From positions 186,001 through 250,000 of the forward strand of contig OZ025652.1 in assembly GCA_964019335.1 (NCBI GenBank): a stretch of DNA of 64,000 nucleotides, read 5' to 3'. Positions within the stretch are counted from its first letter, which is position 1. Each line of letters opens with the position of its first letter. Source of the DNA: Diplonema japonicum (lineage: Eukaryota; Euglenozoa; Diplonemea; Diplonemida; Diplonemidae). Under the pieces are notes generated by a model. The model saw only the letters and a list, made by a program, of their open reading frames with translations. It searched no databases and was not told the origin of the DNA. The translations under genes and the position numbers were made by a program. This document shows, piece after piece, positions 1 through 9,733 of this stretch.

Positions 1-415
1 CTGTTGCTTCGGTGTGGATGTGTAGTGTGTAGAGAGGCGTGTGCTTGATGAAGTGGCCTTTGGGAGTCATGCGGGCGGACTCCTTGCTGAGAAAAGAGGG
101 GAGGTACCAGGGATTGGTGTCTTCGACCCATTCACTCCTGCTTCCAGGGTGCTTCTCGTCATCTCCGAACAAGCCCACTACGCACGTTTCCCCGTTAACT
201 GTGTACTGCATGTTGTAGTGGTGCTGGCTTCCCACATCGATCCCCTTTCGGGCACCCCACACGTTCCCACACCAAGCTACATCTGTCTCGTGCTTACTCC
301 GCTGCGAATGTGTTATCTTTATCTTCTCGACATCTCCCTCCAGGATTAAAAGTACCGACTCCTGCTCTGCGTGCACCACTGCCGCTAGCAGCAACGCTGC
401 TAACACCCATTTCAT
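1..415 (-). CDS. Secreted protein, 3' end beyond window edge
   Basis: An open frame runs from an ATG at 415 to base 2 with no stop, so at least 138 residues are present and the rest lies outside the window. The first 16 residues (MKWVLAALLLAAVVHA) form a classic cleavable signal peptide with an A-x-A site. The mature part holds two cysteines (AWCGNVWG and ETCVVGLF) and a YNMQYTVNGE stretch that suggests a beta-rich extracellular domain. I recognise no family. It is co-directional with all its neighbours. The frame could still contain an unrecognised intron near the edge. Secretion is a prediction from sequence; the function is unknown. Confidence 0.6.
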   Translation of the reverse strand, partial: MKWVLAALLLAAVVHAEQESVLLILEGDVEKIKITHSQRSKHETDVAWCGNVWGARKGIDVGSQHHYNMQYTVNGETCVVGLFGDDEKHPGSRSEWVEDTNPWYLPSFLSKESARMTPKGHFIKHTPLYTLHIHTEAT

Positions 416-958
416 TGTGCCAGGGTGCCCTGCGGGATGGTTCTATGGTTTTTTGCAAAAAAGCACGCGAAGAAATAATACGGAAAGAAACGTGACAGAG
501 TAGGAGAAAAAAAAAGGAGGAAAGAAGAAAAGAAGGGGGAAAAAAAAAAGGAAAAAAAGAGCAGGCCATTGAGAATGGGGCAGCAGTGTGTCACTTGCCG
601 ATGGCGGAGACAGGTGGATGCAGAAAAACAAAAACAAAGAAAATATAAAAGACAAAAATAATAAAAAAAAAAACACTTGAAGCCTTTTCCTTTTTTCCAT
701 TCTGTTTCTCTTTTTGAAAACGCGAAGAAAAAAGAAAAAAGGAATGGGGGGGGGGCTCGTTTATATCTATCCTTCTACTGTGTTCCTTTTCATTCTCTTT
801 TATTCCTTCCTCACGCTCATCAGGGACTTGCCGTCCAAATCTATTTTTCAAAAAAAAATGTATAACCTGACGCAGAAAGAACGGGCTCAGCGTGGGCGTT
901 TGTAATGCAAGAAAAATACTTCTATTCATTTCACATCATGTGCCACACCAAGCATCGC

Positions 959-993
<35 letters not shown>

Positions 994-1011
994 CTCTTCA
1001 AGGCCTTTCTT
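416..1011. other. Intergenic, homopolymer-rich
   Basis: This gap is dominated by A-runs and T-runs, including a long A-run near 962-990. A more balanced island at about 790-960 carries short open stretches on both strands, but none has a convincing start, stop and splice pattern. I see no gene in it. Confidence 0.5.
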
Positions 1012-2570
1012 TTAAATATTTTGCACCACATCCTGGGGCTGCTCATGTTCGTCCTCGCTTTCAATCTCCGAGTAGACATCCATCTCCCCTTCGGGTTCGA
1101 AGCCATCGTGGTCCATGCAGTTGAACGCACCATCTCCATCCTCGTGTAGGCGCTTTCCTGGTGGCGGCAGGATATTCTGAACGCTTGTCACGGGCTGTCT
1201 TTCCTCCTCTTGAACGGCTTCCTGAAAATGTTTTCTTCCTTTTCGTTTTCTTTTTTTTGCATCAATACCTTGACATAACTCACGTAAACAACCAATGTCC
1301 CCTCCCTACCCGTCTTCAGCAAGGTTGAGTATGCTATCGAAGGCCATCTTCCGGGTTTGCATTCAGACGATTTGTATAAAACCTCTCCTTGCAGGTTGGT
1401 GATCCGGAACCAACACGGAATGGTACGGTGCTGCCGTTGAGATATTTGGAGTGTGACGTTGGTACGCTTTTCAGGGTGCACGTTGAACTTGATGCAGCAC
1501 ATGTCTTCCTGTGTAATGCGGGAGAAGCCCTTGCTGTAGTAAGGACCGATTCTGACGTTTTTGAAGTTCGGGATGGTCCAGACGTATTCCCCAAGGTTCC
1601 CTGTGTTGCTGATGGTATCGTTGTCGAACTGGAACCACACCACGCACGTGTCGTCGCCTGCCTTTTGGACGGCTGACGTGACGAGACTTTTTTGGCACAC
1701 GTTGTAGTGCCCGCACCTCTTGCACTCAGCAGGGATTGAGTGTGCGGTGTGCTGCCTCACCACCCTTCCCGTTGTCGTTCCTATAGCGTAAGTGTACTTC
1801 GGGATAGGCTTTGCTTTGTAATGTATGTAAAAGCCGACGATGTCTGCACCGTCCTTCTCCTCGAGCACCATGTGGAAGTGGAACTCCGCGCCCTTCTCCG
1901 TTGTCATCAGCTCGGAGTCCATGATCTTGAAACCCCGCTTCCTCTCCCACTCGTTAATCTCCCAACGCCACTGCCTCCCTGGAATCGTCTCCGCTATCGT
2001 CCCATATCTCTTCTTCAACATTTTTTCAAAGTTATGGTATTTGTTTGTAAGAAGAAGACCTTTGTCAAAAAAAAAAAAAGAATTGTCGTTTTTTTTTTAG
2101 CGGGAAAAGAAAAAGAAAAAAAGTGCAATAATCACTCACGGTTCAAGTGTCACATCGACCACCAGCTCATTAGGGGTTGTTGAGTAACGGAAAAGCCTGA
2201 ACTCGCTGCTCACAAGGTTCCCTAACGAAGGCTGCAGTATGTTGTGCGCGGAGGGGATCGGCTTAAAAGCCGCCTTCATCGCCATTGTCTTCTTCCCCAC
2301 TCCCCTCTTCCCGCTTACGACCTCCCACGAGGACTTCTTCTCCTTCGCCCATACCCTCTCTATCCTGTATCGCAGGTACTTCTTTAATATCATAGCTGTG
2401 TCCTTTCTCTCTTGTTCTCCAAACCACCCTGCATTCCCCATCACCCCCTCCGGCTTAACCGTCACAGGCAGCAGCCTATACGAAGCCACCTGTAAATGGA
2501 ACTTCCATGGCTTCGCCTCGACAAGCTTCTTCTCGACAGGCTTCTTCGATTCTTGTTCTTCTTCGCCCAT
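1012..2570 (-). CDS. Hypothetical 459-residue protein, three exons
   Basis: I build three exons: 2570-2140, 2007-1269 and 1221-1012. They are separated by a 132-nt intron (GTGAGT...AG) and a 47-nt intron (GTATTG...TTTTCAG), and the frame closes exactly. Without the second intron the frame would stop at once, while the downstream piece (ILPPPGKRLHEDGDG..., ending in acidic EIESEDEHEQ) is clearly coding. The middle has a CKRCGHYNVC cysteine motif that could bind a metal, and many aromatic beta-strand-like segments (WRWEINEWERKRGF). It has no signal peptide or membrane segment. No family is recognised. The first ATG in frame was taken as the start. Confidence 0.65.
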
Positions 2571-2659
2571 CCTCTGGAGGGGTGTCAAAAAAATGAACTA
2601 CTAACTGGCAAGGGGGAAAAAAACAAAAAAAAAGGGGGGGAAGCACCAGGAATGGCGCT

Positions 2660-4582
2660 TTAAAGAGTGCTTGGTGGGGTTAGGTTCTTTCGGCAGACTC
2701 GCATCGACTTCCATTTGAAGGCCTTCAACTGCTTCAAAGCACTGAATTGGACACTGCTGATGGCATGTTGTCTCTCTTTTGCGAGAGTGCGGTTCAAATT
2801 AGCCTTCGTAGGTGGCTTATCCCTCCCGGTGAACTGCACAAGGGCGGACGTACTTCCATAGACCCCACCACTCAGCGACTCGATGCCTAAGCGTAGGTCA
2901 CATGGTACTTTTTTAGGTGCGGCTGGTAACGGCACCCGCAGCTTCCGAGGCGGGAAGGTACAGGGTTTGCCCCTTCTTGCGTAGTTTCTCTCCTCCTCAA
3001 ATCCAAATGAAAGGTTTGACAGGAGGGGTGCCTTTTCCTTTGTCACTGGGGATGTCACGTGTTTCCCATCTAACTCAACAGCAAAGGCTGGGAATGTGAT
3101 GGACTTTATCCCTGGGAGCTCACTACCTGCACAGTACTGCATAGCCCCATGGATCTCACAACGCGACTCCAGGAGTGTGCACCGTCCTGAGGAGAGCCTC
3201 CGTTCACGCACAGTTGCCGCGACCCCAAGTGGAACCGCAGGTGTCAAAGACTCACGAAACCCGGTTGACGTCCGTTTCATAGAAGAGAACATGGGGTCAG
3301 CAGCATCAAAGCGGGGCATTACGAACAGACTGTCCTTGCGTTCTTCAAGGGTGCTTTCCACCATTTTCAAGCTACCAGTCTTACTGCTTCTTGCTACGCT
3401 ATCCCTCGGAGTTGCTCTAGTAGTCTCATCACCTTTCATATCTGTATTTTCTTGAGTGTGCACGATCGTTGTGTTAGCCGCATGAGCGGCAACGTTGCTG
3501 GCCTCATCACTCGCCTCCTCTTCCTCGTCCCCGAAAGCCTTGTATTTCATCATCTTCTCGACCTTTGTTTCTTTCTTCTTCACATAAGCCTTGTTTCTAT
3601 ACTGCACCTCAAGCGGCAGTTTCAGTTTGTCACCTTCCCACATTATAAGTTTCACGAGGCTGGTCTCGGGATTCAGCATGCGCAGGAGTCTCTCGTTTCC
3701 CGTGAGCTTGGACGTTTTGAGATACCTTGCGTGCTCTGTGAGGAGGGTCTTGTGCTCCTTTAAAGTGTTGTGGACGTGTTCTATGAAACGGCAGTATTCA
3801 GCAGGCGAGTGATTGGAGGGGGTGCCCATCCCGAGCAGCTTGGACACAGCGTCGTGCATAAAAGGCAGAACGGTTTGGGAAATAACAAGGGCGGCGGCAA
3901 TGGCGGTATTGGTAATGATCTGGTGATTGGCTTCAAACGTGAAGCCCCACTCTGGAGCTGCTATCGGGGCCTTGTTGCAGAACACCTTCCAACCGTCTTC
4001 CGGGTTGAAGGGAAGATGGTTGAAGCCTATAGAGAGGTTCCGCAAACGGTAGTCCTGCAAGTGTGTCTCGTTGATGTCCCGTAGGTTGTAGCTGCCATCA
4101 GAGCTCCGCATGTCATGGAACGGTGAATGCGAGACCTGAGGCAGACCTGCAATGGGTAGATGACGTTGGAAGCTCCCTTCTGAGACAGTCAAGCTCCCCT
4201 TCCTCATCTCTACATCCGAAGATCTGTCTGAGTCACTCTCACCTGGCAGACGGTCCTCATGGAGCTCCACCACCGCTTTCGTAGGAGGGAGATGCACAAG
4301 CTCGTCCAGCTTGTTCTCCCTGAAGAGACGCACCACACCGTCGAGGTGTTGCTTGCGCTTTGCTCGTTCATCACGTCGTTGCTGTCGAAGGTCTGCGTTG
4401 CGCCTGTACGTCAGCTCAGGGCGGCGGAGGATGCTGTCGTTCCGAGAAAGAAGCCCTTCAAAAGAGGACTCTTCTTCTGAAGTGCTGCCTTCTTCATGGT
4501 CGTAGAACGCCTCGTCCAGTTGTTCAAATACCTCCCCCTGGTACTCAAGTACCTCTTCCTGGTCGAGGTCTTGGCTTTCCAT
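2660..4582 (-). CDS. Hypothetical 640-residue protein
   Basis: A single uninterrupted frame from ATG 4582. The N-terminus is acidic and Glu/Ser-rich (EEGSTSEEESSFEG), followed by an Arg-rich stretch (RQQRRDERAKRKQ). Around residues 225-250 there is a moderately hydrophobic helix (IAAALVISQTVLPF), then a helical segment rich in His/Leu (HVHNTLKEHKTLLTEHARYL). A Glu-rich linker and a basic C-terminus follow. It looks like a scaffold or cytoskeletal protein, but that is impression only. It lies between the unknown protein at 1012-2570 and the PDCD2-like gene, 96 bases from the latter. No known domain could be assigned. Confidence 0.7.
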   Translation of the reverse strand: MESQDLDQEEVLEYQGEVFEQLDEAFYDHEEGSTSEEESSFEGLLSRNDSILRRPELTYRRNADLRQQRRDERAKRKQHLDGVVRLFRENKLDELVHLPPTKAVVELHEDRLPGESDSDRSSDVEMRKGSLTVSEGSFQRHLPIAGLPQVSHSPFHDMRSSDGSYNLRDINETHLQDYRLRNLSIGFNHLPFNPEDGWKVFCNKAPIAAPEWGFTFEANHQIITNTAIAAALVISQTVLPFMHDAVSKLLGMGTPSNHSPAEYCRFIEHVHNTLKEHKTLLTEHARYLKTSKLTGNERLLRMLNPETSLVKLIMWEGDKLKLPLEVQYRNKAYVKKKETKVEKMMKYKAFGDEEEEASDEASNVAAHAANTTIVHTQENTDMKGDETTRATPRDSVARSSKTGSLKMVESTLEERKDSLFVMPRFDAADPMFSSMKRTSTGFRESLTPAVPLGVAATVRERRLSSGRCTLLESRCEIHGAMQYCAGSELPGIKSITFPAFAVELDGKHVTSPVTKEKAPLLSNLSFGFEEERNYARRGKPCTFPPRKLRVPLPAAPKKVPCDLRLGIESLSGGVYGSTSALVQFTGRDKPPTKANLNRTLAKERQHAISSVQFSALKQLKAFKWKSMRVCRKNLTPPSTL

Positions 4583-4678
4583 ATCATTGCAATGCCACCT
4601 TTTTCATATATTCTTTTACAAACAGAAAACAAAGAAAGATTATGATAATGATATTCGAGAGGGGAGGGGGAGCTAGGG

Positions 4679-5602
4679 CTATTTGCGCGGGGGGGGCTGA
4701 ATGTGGCAGTATTCTTCGAAGATGCCTTCGCTTTCGCAGCCTTCGGAGCAGGTGTAGATGCAGGCAGTGCCGAAGTCAAGGCCTTCGTCAGTGACGCCTG
4801 TGGTGGGTTTGAGGTGCTGCTCGCATTTGAGGACGTAGACAATGGTGGGGATGATCTGAAGCTCAAAAATACGTGGCTTGCCGCAGCTGCAGCGTGGGAT
4901 AGATTCAGGCACGTCACTTGTACCTGTATGGTGGTCGTTGTGTGAAGGTGGCATACTCATCCACAAAGGTTTCCCTCCGTAACCCCACCGGAGCACTTGG
5001 TTGGGGCATTTCATCAATTTTGCTTGGAATTTCGCGATGACCTCATCTGCAAGGTTGGCACACCCCGATTTTTCAATGCTGTCCAGGTCCTCCTCTGATA
5101 TTTCGTTGCTAAGCTCTTTGCTTGCACTCTCCGCTTTTTTAATCTCCTCCTCCTCCGTCCCCGTCGTTTTCGGCTCTTCAAAGGTGTCAAACGCAATTTC
5201 AGGAAACGTCCATGGCTCGGCCTTCCCCACCATGATCTCGACGTCCTCTTCCTCTTCTTCTTCTTCCTCTTCTTCATAATCTTTCATTTTTTGTTGATAC
5301 CTCCACACCCTCCAGGGTTTGTAATATTTCTTCTCGTGGCAGTGGGAAGAGTTACATGCGTACACGTACAGTATCCGGTCGTACTCTTCCACAGGGCAGT
5401 ATGCCTGTGCCAACAGGTACATCTTGTCTTTGCAAATATCACACGTCATCTTTTCCTCCACAGCTTTCCGTGCTGCCTCGCCAAGCTCTCCTTCGGGGTA
5501 CGTGGCCCTCCCCCCTAGCTTGCAAGCGAAGGGGTTCTTCTTCTCTTTCTCTGTCATCCCGCCGTCAGGGACACCGACCCACATAGGTATTTTCTCTTCC
5601 AT
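4679..5602 (-). CDS. PDCD2 family protein (Tsr4-type)
   Basis: This 307-residue protein matches the PDCD2 family. Near the N-terminus it has WVGVPDGG and the PFACKLGGRATYP motif typical of PDCD2-like proteins, then a CDICKDKM zinc-binding pair. The C-terminal PDCD2_C region reads QVLRWGYGGKPLW, IPRCSCGKPRIFELQIIP and DFGTACIYTCSEGC, with regularly spaced cysteines. Family members in yeast and animals act as dedicated chaperones for ribosomal protein uS5 (Rps2) during 40S assembly; that role is inferred here from family knowledge. A long run of glutamates (about residues 110-122) separates the two halves. An in-frame extension upstream of 5602 is Lys-rich and probably untranslated, so I chose MEEKIPMW as the start. 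Confidence 0.85.
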   Translation of the reverse strand: MEEKIPMWVGVPDGGMTEKEKKNPFACKLGGRATYPEGELGEAARKAVEEKMTCDICKDKMYLLAQAYCPVEEYDRILYVYACNSSHCHEKKYYKPWRVWRYQQKMKDYEEEEEEEEEEDVEIMVGKAEPWTFPEIAFDTFEEPKTTGTEEEEIKKAESASKELSNEISEEDLDSIEKSGCANLADEVIAKFQAKLMKCPNQVLRWGYGGKPLWMSMPPSHNDHHTGTSDVPESIPRCSCGKPRIFELQIIPTIVYVLKCEQHLKPTTGVTDEGLDFGTACIYTCSEGCESEGIFEEYCHIQPPPRK

Positions 5603-5739
5603 AATTTCTTTTTTTTTTCCCACCCTCTTTTTTTTTCTCTCGTTCAAGAATGATCGAAAGTGACTCGACTCACTTGTCTAGAGCAAGAAAACCTTGCAGG
5701 TGAAAAAAAAAAAAAAATGAAAAAAAAAAAACCCACTTT

Positions 5740-6175
5740 TCCTGCGTTTCTTGGTCTGTGTAACCACGAAACAGGCGAATTCGGAAACAAATATATCATG
5801 GCAGAGCTCCCCATAGTAAAGCACGACTTAACTAGCACGACTCTATGAAAAAAGTCCCCAGCGAAAAGACAAGCCGAAAGCGAAACCAAAAAACCCTCAA
5901 GCGGTGCTGCAGTCTTTTCAATCGCTAAATACAATCAGTTCCGGAACCCTGATCAAATCAGCCTGGGCAAGACAAGGCCCGCTGGCTAGTTGAAGCCGTG
6001 ATACGGGTGCGGCGAAGGGAATGGAAAAGCAAGTATCCCGAAGAGCAGCTCGACATCTACGAGGAGCACACTGCCTCGAACTGCTACAAGAGGCGCGTGG
6101 AACCCAGGTTCGCCTAGCGCAGCAGAACAGGTGGAACAGATTGAAGGAATACATAAACCGTAAGTGTCTCTCCCC
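5740..6175 (+). other. Coding-like or RNA-like island between genes
   Basis: This balanced-GC island sits in an 880-base gap. On the plus strand stops are rare in all three frames. One frame reads charged, protein-like sequence (SKYPEEQLDIYEEHTASN) ending at 6118. Another runs from about 6021 through QQNRWNRLKEYINR to a perfect GTAAGT donor at 6160. An ATG at 5799 (MAELPI) precedes a possible 46-nt intron. No single model joins these cleanly. The minus strand reads poorly (Cys/Arg/Phe-rich). It may be a small plus-strand gene, a decayed gene or a structured RNA. If real, it would be the only plus-strand gene in the window. Confidence 0.3.
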
Positions 6176-6486
6176 CCCCTCTTTTTTTTGCGGTTTGAGA
6201 AAAGTGAAAAAAAATGAGAAAGGGGGAAAAGAGAGAGAAAGCGTAAAAAAAAGAATGCCGACAAACACGGGGTCTAGTGACTCAATGGCCGGTTCTTTTT
6301 CTGATTTCTTTAAAAAAAAAATGAACAAAAGCAACGACCTCTTTTTTTTTTTCCTTCGTTCCTGATTCCTCTTCTTCTTTGGGATAAAATAAACACATTT
6401 CTGTAGAAAAAAGAGGAACAAAAAAAAAGCAAAGAAAAAAAAAAAGAAATCTAAAAAAAAATCTAGTAAAAAAAAAATTCTTTTCC

Positions 6487-7185
6487 TCACAGCCAGCTGG
6501 CCACGGTTCTGCAGTGCTCGGCATCGACCTGGAAGACCTTGTAGACAGAGGTCATGATCTTGTTGGCAACGTCCTCGAAGTTCTTGGAGATGTCGTCAAG
6601 GGTGATCCCTTCGATGCATTCGTGAAGAAGCTCGTTGTCCTCGACACCTTCGCGGACCTTCTTGTAGGAACCGTCTTTGTACCCACCAAGCTGACGGATG
6701 TAGTTAAGAGTGTGCTTTGCGACATAGTACGAAACGATGTTGAAGTCGAGATCGGCAGCTGCCTCAACCATGTGGCGTGTGATGGTGATGAACGCATGCT
6801 GGTTGGTCAAGGTGATGATGTGCCTGAAGGTCTTGATAGCATTTTCCGTCTCTGTCAGTGGGGTCGTGATTGTGCTCTCTGCTATGTCCTCAACACTGCT
6901 CATCATCTGTCCGGAAAGCGAAAAGTGCAAAATATCCACCAGCTCGATTTTCACATTCTTCATGTCCAATTTTCCCTTCTTCCACCACTTCCAAGGGTAC
7001 GAGTCGATGAGCTCCGCGCATTCTAGCGTCACTGCCAGACCCCAGTCATCAAGCTTCCTCTCCTCAGTCCACTTCTCGCTGATCCTCCTGTTCAGCCCCG
7101 CCTGGAGCTGGCTCAGCTTCTGCAACACTTCCTTGCTAACAACTGCCATCTCTACTTTTTGCCTTTTTGAGCTGGGCTCTGACAT
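6487..7185 (-). CDS. Dimeric (all-alpha) dUTPase
   Basis: This 232-residue protein hydrolyses dUTP (and in this family dUDP) to dUMP, keeping uracil out of DNA and feeding thymidylate synthesis. The signature of the all-alpha NTP pyrophosphohydrolase fold is plain: TLECAELIDSYPWKWWK supplies the metal-binding glutamates and the WKWWK motif. NVKIELVDILHFSLSG supplies the next Glu/Asp pair. These match the kinetoplastid and Campylobacter type, not the common trimeric dUTPase. The N-terminus carries a basic SSKRQKVE patch resembling a nuclear signal. The start at 7185 gives the longest form; a second Met lies 12 codons in. Only 74 bases separate it from the preceding gene. Confidence 0.85.
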   Translation of the reverse strand: MSEPSSKRQKVEMAVVSKEVLQKLSQLQAGLNRRISEKWTEERKLDDWGLAVTLECAELIDSYPWKWWKKGKLDMKNVKIELVDILHFSLSGQMMSSVEDIAESTITTPLTETENAIKTFRHIITLTNQHAFITITRHMVEAAADLDFNIVSYYVAKHTLNYIRQLGGYKDGSYKKVREGVEDNELLHECIEGITLDDISKNFEDVANKIMTSVYKVFQVDAEHCRTVASWL

Positions 7186-7259
7186 AAACTTGAAAAATCC
7201 TATTTTAACCCTTTTAAATAAAAGATGGTAAAAAAAAAAGTGGGGGGATAGATAGCCTT

Positions 7260-8504
7260 TTAAATGTTATGCCCCGTGTACCACAAGATCCCTTCTAGGA
7301 CCTCACTGCTGAAGTGTTCTGAGGACCAGGATCGAAAGATACTGAAGTCGAAGTCGTTGATGAGAAAGGGGAGAAGGGCCTGCCGTAGATGTGCGAGAGA
7401 GGCATCACGAGGAGCGTGTTTGAGGACGAAGGCTGCGGTATGTGGTGTGAACGTGTCGAGGTGCATGGCGATGGCTTCAGTGATGTGTGGCAGGGCGTCG
7501 TCGCGGTTGTGAAAAGGTACAGCTGAGAGGAAGGGCATCAGAGCTGTCACACAGGCAGCGTTCAACCCCTCTTCTTGCGGGCTGAACATGTTTACAGTCA
7601 TACGCAGCTCGTGATAGCAGCCACCATGTATCTCCAAGCACGCAGCCAGCATCACGAAGTACTGCTGTTTCTCTTCAACATGCACAGCAGCTGCTACAAC
7701 AGCTTTCCAGATCTTTTTAACTTCCTGTGTCGTGAAGGATTCGCTGTCCTCCTCCATCAGCTCCCACATGCACCGCAGGATGTCTAGGCTCTCACGGGCA
7801 CCTGTCTGCATCTTGTTGATTTCCTTGGACACTGCCTCCCGCAATAATACAGTTAAAAGTGGGTCGTCACTAATGTGGCGCATCTTGTGCAGCTCATTCC
7901 AAGTCGGCTTCCACTTGCTCGCCCAGATAAGAACCGCCTCGTGCGGAGCAACACCCGCCTTCTTGATAAGCTTGGAAAAGGTGCCGAGAGAGCACTCAAA
8001 GGGGAACCTCGACGACACGACGCCTAACAACAACCTCATCGCACAGGCCTTGTCAACAGAGTGGCCTTTCTTCTGCACTGCATGAAACAGAGCCTCGCAC
8101 TGGTGCAGCGTGAGCCTCTCAAGCCATTCCTGGTCGTGTACGAGTCTGAAGACGGGCATTGGGGTGTAGCTTGCTTTGAACTCATCCTTCAACAAGATGC
8201 GCTTCAACGCAGTGGTGTTCTTTAAGGAATGGCGGGTTTCTGTCAAAAGCCGCTTCACAGGTTCGAAGTGGGCAAACTTATTCTTCTTTCCAAGATCTCG
8301 CAGCCATTGGATATCCTCCGCAGAGACCTTCGTCTTGATCTCCAGGAGCCGATTCACCAGCACCCCGACCCCCCCGTAGCAGACGGAGTCGTCAGCGTCC
8401 ATTAGGTACATCAAGCTGCTGACAACAACTTCAGGTGGTGACTTTACCATCTGTGTTCCCATTAGGGAGACATGCTCCCTGCTCAACCTACGCACCCAGC
8501 TCAT
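7260..8504 (-). CDS. Hypothetical helical-repeat protein, 414 residues
   Basis: A single open frame from ATG 8504. The sequence is almost entirely alpha-helical, with repeated patterns such as SLMYLMDADDSV, LTLHQCEALFHAVQKKG and CVTALMPFLSAV. These resemble the helical repeats of organelle RNA-binding or RAP-like proteins of protists. There is no clear presequence, although the start (MSWVRRLSREH) is basic and could target mitochondria. I cannot name a family. Its end lies 74 bases upstream of the dUTPase start, consistent with co-transcription. Confidence 0.7.
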   Translation of the reverse strand: MSWVRRLSREHVSLMGTQMVKSPPEVVVSSLMYLMDADDSVCYGGVGVLVNRLLEIKTKVSAEDIQWLRDLGKKNKFAHFEPVKRLLTETRHSLKNTTALKRILLKDEFKASYTPMPVFRLVHDQEWLERLTLHQCEALFHAVQKKGHSVDKACAMRLLLGVVSSRFPFECSLGTFSKLIKKAGVAPHEAVLIWASKWKPTWNELHKMRHISDDPLLTVLLREAVSKEINKMQTGARESLDILRCMWELMEEDSESFTTQEVKKIWKAVVAAAVHVEEKQQYFVMLAACLEIHGGCYHELRMTVNMFSPQEEGLNAACVTALMPFLSAVPFHNRDDALPHITEAIAMHLDTFTPHTAAFVLKHAPRDASLAHLRQALLPFLINDFDFSIFRSWSSEHFSSEVLEGILWYTGHNI

Positions 8505-8691
8505 GCCACATGCTCATGTATCCTGTGATAACGTGAGAGGGGGAACCACTCCCTTTTTTTTAATCCTTTTTTCCTCTTTTGAAAACTTGTAACTTTTTAA
8601 AAGGCAAACCCCTCACTATAGAGTCCCTAGTACTGTACGGGTTTCAATTGGAAGCACCTTCTACATTATCATTCTAAGCGAAACCCATGCC

Positions 8692-9240
8692 TCAAGACAG
8701 GCCGTTTTCCGCGAGGTATGAAGAAAAGGGGACGGGGTCATCACCCAGACGGTTCTCCCTTTGAAGTGCCTGACGCTGTCCGTCGGAGATATAGAAAAGC
8801 TGGTAGTCATCGTAAGGGTGCACCTTGAGGTCGGGTTGGTTCATGAGCTCAAGCATGGTTTCCCTGTAATCTTCGACCGGCGACATCTCTGCTAGAAGCA
8901 CGTCGTTCTGCTTTCTTAAATGCTTCTCAATGGGGAGCAGCTTCCTCCCTCTGTTCTTTGTGTAGTCTAGCATGACGTCCCCCCAAACCATCTGTTCGTT
9001 AAGGTACGTTTGTAGGTAACCATCATCGCCCCATTTCTGCATGTAGTTCCAGCAGATCATGTAGAACATGCTGGCACAAGCAACACCGAGCACTAGGTGA
9101 AGCAAAAAAAGGTTGGTCTCCCGCATGTAATGCGTCAAAAGCTTGAATCGCAGGTACAATCGCTTAACACGCATGAGAAGCTTCTTTGGTGCTGTTACGT
9201 CAGGGTTGGCCAAAATGCTGCTGCAGTTGCCGATTTCCAC
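8692..9240 (-). CDS. Single-pass membrane protein, 182 residues
   Basis: An uninterrupted frame with one strong transmembrane helix at about residues 44-63 (LFLLHLVLGVACASMFYMIC), preceded by a basic, aromatic-rich helix (RVKRLYLRFKLL). The C-terminal 120 residues are soluble and end in SSYLAENGLS. Size and layout resemble small mitochondrial inner-membrane or respiratory-complex accessory subunits, but this is only an analogy. No family is recognised. The gene lies 64 bases downstream of the small protein at 9305-9607. Confidence 0.65.
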   Translation of the reverse strand: MEIGNCSSILANPDVTAPKKLLMRVKRLYLRFKLLTHYMRETNLFLLHLVLGVACASMFYMICWNYMQKWGDDGYLQTYLNEQMVWGDVMLDYTKNRGRKLLPIEKHLRKQNDVLLAEMSPVEDYRETMLELMNQPDLKVHPYDDYQLFYISDGQRQALQRENRLGDDPVPFSSYLAENGLS

Positions 9241-9304
9241 AATACATGACGCATGTAAATGTTTGTCCGCGCGTATCGGTCTGATGTGTTTTTTCTTCCT
9301 CTTT

Positions 9305-9607
9305 TTATTTTTCTTTTACATACGAGTACGCCATTGTGTGCTTCGGTGCCTTGCTCATGAGCCTCTCCTCGATCGCCTCGATCATAGCGTCCTCCATCCT
9401 CGACGACACAAGCGCCTCTTCTTCCTCCGGTAGATTTCTCAGCTTCTCCCTAATCTCATTCTTTACTTTTTCCGGGATGCTCTCTTCCAAAACTATCGCC
9501 TTTGCTAGATTCTCCGCTCGTTCTAGCAAGTCCCCTTGTAACGAGCCAGACTTCTTCGGCATCACAGAGGTTGCCTTCCGCAACCTGCACCAATTTCGTG
9601 TGATCAT
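9305..9607 (-). CDS. Small hypothetical protein, 100 residues
   Basis: A short helical protein of charged residues (LERAENLAKAIVLEESIPEKVKNE and ALVSSRMEDAMIEAIEERLM as separate helices), ending in YSYVKEK. The start could be Met1 at 9607 or Met16 (MPKKSGS) at 9562. The 15 residues before Met16 are basic and could be a mitochondrial presequence. It lies 126 bases after the coiled-coil gene and 64 before the next gene, in the same direction. No domain is recognised. Confidence 0.5.
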   Translation of the reverse strand: MITRNWCRLRKATSVMPKKSGSLQGDLLERAENLAKAIVLEESIPEKVKNEIREKLRNLPEEEEALVSSRMEDAMIEAIEERLMSKAPKHTMAYSYVKEK

Positions 9608-9733
9608 TTATTATTTTTTTTTTTTTTTTTTTTTTTTTTCTTTTTTTTTTTAAATTGCTTCCTTTGTGAAGTTGTCTTTCTCTCAGTAAAAAAGAAAGAT
9701 TAAACAAGTAACATTGAAAAAATACAAGTTTGT

